A stretch of DNA of 46,917 bases. It comes from an uncultured Hyphomicrobiaceae bacterium (GTDB taxonomy: Bacteria > Pseudomonadota > Alphaproteobacteria > Rhizobiales > CAMYJA01). How positions within the stretch are numbered: position 1 is the stretch's first letter; the number at the start of each line of letters is the position of its first letter. The position numbers were made by a program, and so were the translations under genes. The notes under the pieces are model-generated. The model was given only the letters and a program-made list of their open reading frames with translations. It was not told the DNA's origin and did no database searches. Below are positions 45,361 through 46,917 of this stretch, one piece after another. Location: contig CAMYJA010000024.1 of assembly GCA_947258705.1 (NCBI GenBank), positions 1-46,917 of the forward strand, in the 5' to 3' direction.

Positions 45361-45981
45361 ATGAATGACGGGATAAACAGGCTGGCTGAGCTTCCCTATT
45401 CGCAGGCCGCGGAAAACAACAGGGAGCCCATAGCGCAAATTCTCAAGGATGCTTTCCGCGATGTCGGACATGTTCTGGAAATCGGCAGTCTCACGGGGCA
45501 GCATGCCGTCCATATGGGGGCGCAGTTGCCGCACCTCATCTGGCAGCCGAGCGATGTGGCGCCCTCCCTTCCCGGTCTGATGGCGCGCATCGAAGCGGAA
45601 GCGGGCGGGAATGTGCGGGCTCCGCTGGAACTCGACCTAAACGTCTTGCCCTGGCCGATTGCGGAGACGGACGGGATTTTTTCGGCAAATGTCGTGCATA
45701 TTGTTTCTCTGCCGCTGGTCGAGGCGATGTTTCGCGGCATCGGTTCCGTGCTCAGCCCCGGCGGCATCGTCTGTCTTTACGGGCCTTATAAATATGACGG
45801 CCAGTTTACCACCGAGAGCAATGCGCGTTTCGATTTGTGGCTGAAAGAGCGCGATGCGGCGAGCGGTATCCGCGATTTTGAATACATCGATGAGCTGGCC
45901 CGCGCCCAGGGGCTGGCTCTTTTGGCCGACCACCAAATGCCCGCGAACAACCAGCTACTGGTCTGGCAGCGAAGGACATAG
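45361..45981 (+). CDS. DUF938 methyltransferase-like protein
   Basis: A 206-residue protein of the DUF938 family, which has a SAM-methyltransferase fold. Typical features are LPYSQAAENNREPIAQILKDAF at the start, the motif I equivalent HVLEIGSLTGQHAVHMGAQLP, and FSANVVHIVSLPLVEAMFRGIGSVLSPGGIVCLYGPYKYDG. The reaction is unknown. The ATG at 45361 fits the usual N-terminus; upstream starts at 45307 and 45331 are possible. It is divergent from the SDR-tetR unit and may share its operator region. Confidence 0.83.
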   Translation: MNDGINRLAELPYSQAAENNREPIAQILKDAFRDVGHVLEIGSLTGQHAVHMGAQLPHLIWQPSDVAPSLPGLMARIEAEAGGNVRAPLELDLNVLPWPIAETDGIFSANVVHIVSLPLVEAMFRGIGSVLSPGGIVCLYGPYKYDGQFTTESNARFDLWLKERDAASGIRDFEYIDELARAQGLALLADHQMPANNQLLVWQRRT

Positions 45982-46034
45982 CCTGGCCGGTTTTCAAAAC
46001 TAGATTGTTTCATCATTATGATGGGCGCTTTTTT

Positions 46035-46907
46035 ATGAGACCAGGTTTTCTGAAAACAATCCGGCCTTGCGGCCCGCAGGTCATCGCCCTGTTTTTTCTG
46101 CTCGCCGTCATTCCGGTCGCGGTGGCAGAGCCGCATTATCAATGGCTGGACCGGGCCCCATCGGTTCACAATGGGCTGATGCAGCGCATTTCGCCGCCCA
46201 CCGGTTTCGTGCGCGAGGCGACGGCTCCCGGCAGCTTTGCCCATTGGCTGCGTCGTCTGCCGCTCAAGGCCCCCGGAAGTCCGGTGCTTCTTCATAATGG
46301 CCGGCTCAAGCCCAATCAGCGCGTCCACGCCGCAGTCGTCGATATCGATGTGGGTGCGCGCGATCTTCAGCAATGCGCCGACGCGGTCATGCGCCTCAGG
46401 GCCGAATATCTTTATGCCCGGGGCCGGTATTCCGACATCCATTTCAATTTTACCGGCGGCACAAAGGTTCCCTTTTCGCGCTGGTCGCGCGGCGAACGCC
46501 CAAGGGTCAAGGGGCGTCACGTTTCCTGGAGGCGGGGTGCGCGGCGGGGCCTGGGCCGGAAAAACTTCAAACAATATTTGAGAATGATTTTTTCCTATGC
46601 GGGCACCTATTCATTGTCGCGCGAGCTTGAGAGCGTGGCACTGACGGACATCCGGGCGGGGGATGTCTTCATCAAGGGCGGATTTCCGGGCCATGCGGTT
46701 CTGGTCGCGGATGTCGTCAGGCATAAACGGACCGGCGAGAGGCGCTTTCTCCTCATTCAGAGTTTCATGCCGGCCCAGGACATGCACGTCCTGAAAAATC
46801 CCAAATCGTTTTTTGGGTCGCCCTGGTATAAACTTCCCGATGGGGATCATCTGACGACACCGGAATGGACCTTTGCGGTGACATCCCTGAAGCGGTTTCG
46901 CGAATGA
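46035..46907 (+). CDS. DUF4846 secreted protein
   Basis: A 290-residue exported protein with a basic, hydrophobic signal peptide (about 1-32, AVA-EP). Features that recall the DUF4846 family are YQWLDRAPSVHNGLMQRISPPTGFVR near the start, ADAVMRLRAEYLYARGRYSDIHFNFTGG in the middle, and DVFIKGGFPGHAVLVADVV...FLLIQSFMPAQDMHVLKNP...SPWY at the end. The GGFPGHAV segment with its His resembles papain-like or NlpC-like folds, which is an inference. Function is unknown. The ATG at 46035 follows a T-rich stretch; an upstream TTG start at 46005 is less likely. The gene ends 10 bases before the window edge. Confidence 0.75.
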   Translation: MRPGFLKTIRPCGPQVIALFFLLAVIPVAVAEPHYQWLDRAPSVHNGLMQRISPPTGFVREATAPGSFAHWLRRLPLKAPGSPVLLHNGRLKPNQRVHAAVVDIDVGARDLQQCADAVMRLRAEYLYARGRYSDIHFNFTGGTKVPFSRWSRGERPRVKGRHVSWRRGARRGLGRKNFKQYLRMIFSYAGTYSLSRELESVALTDIRAGDVFIKGGFPGHAVLVADVVRHKRTGERRFLLIQSFMPAQDMHVLKNPKSFFGSPWYKLPDGDHLTTPEWTFAVTSLKRFRE

Positions 46908-46917
46908 ATTGGGGGGC

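Overview
The window looks like a chromosomal segment of an alphaproteobacterium, most likely of the Hyphomicrobiales/Rhizobiales type. The clues are a PopZ-family polar organizer next to tolC, a protein-isoaspartate methyltransferase and valS; an ExoR-like Sel1 protein; a GntR/TRAP/decarboxylase/synthetase malonate locus like that of rhizobia; and a nnr / glnB-glnA neighbourhood. Genes are tightly packed and G+C rich, except for a visibly A+T-richer stretch at about 40.0-43.4 kb.

Layout. 0-6.7 kb: a malonate uptake and activation locus. A GntR/FCD regulator is divergent from a TRAP transporter (matP, matQ, matM), malonyl-CoA decarboxylase and malonyl-CoA synthetase. The last three genes are coupled through ATGA overlaps, and two palindromic operators lie in the divergent promoter region. 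6.8-14.9 kb: small housekeeping and hypothetical genes, including a methyltransferase, a CBS-domain protein, an ExoR-like protein overlapping the end of ilvD, a small membrane protein, an exported barrel-like protein with a downstream terminator and a remnant of a second copy upstream, a GlsB/YeaQ-type stress protein and a multi-pass membrane protein. 15.0-21.5 kb: pcm, tolC, popZ and valS on the minus strand. 21.8-27.6 kb: tRNA-Cys, a membrane protein, bactofilin plus a small partner, a membrane-anchored spermidine-synthase-like protein, a small exported protein, copC-copD and a short membrane protein. 27.8-33.4 kb: tRNA-Asn followed by a minus-strand envelope and repair group (L,D-transpeptidase, TPR protein, O-antigen-ligase-like protein, NAD(P)HX repair enzyme). 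33.7-37.7 kb: glnB and glnA behind a sigma-54 promoter, then cyclopropane fatty acid synthase and a thioredoxin-fold protein. 37.9-39.9 kb: a Tat-exported PhoX phosphatase with a Pho box in its promoter.

39.9-43.5 kb is the accessory part of the window. About 1.3 kb without a convincing gene but with many hairpins is followed by an arsenic resistance operon (arsR-arsC-acr3, minus strand). The operon sits between two 84-bp direct repeats that differ at three positions. The arsR operator overlaps its own start codon, and the promoter geometry predicts a leaderless transcript. 43.5-46.9 kb: a TetR regulator translationally coupled to an SDR-family gene, with a duplicated palindromic operator upstream, then a divergent DUF938 methyltransferase-like gene and a DUF4846 secreted protein.

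I found no CRISPR array, phage, intact insertion sequence or clearly new multi-gene defence system. The best leads for something undescribed are the gene-free hairpin-rich stretch beside the ars genes, the 84-bp palindrome-bearing repeats that flank the operon, and a few unassigned small genes with conserved-looking partners (next to bactofilin, and next to the TetR double operator).
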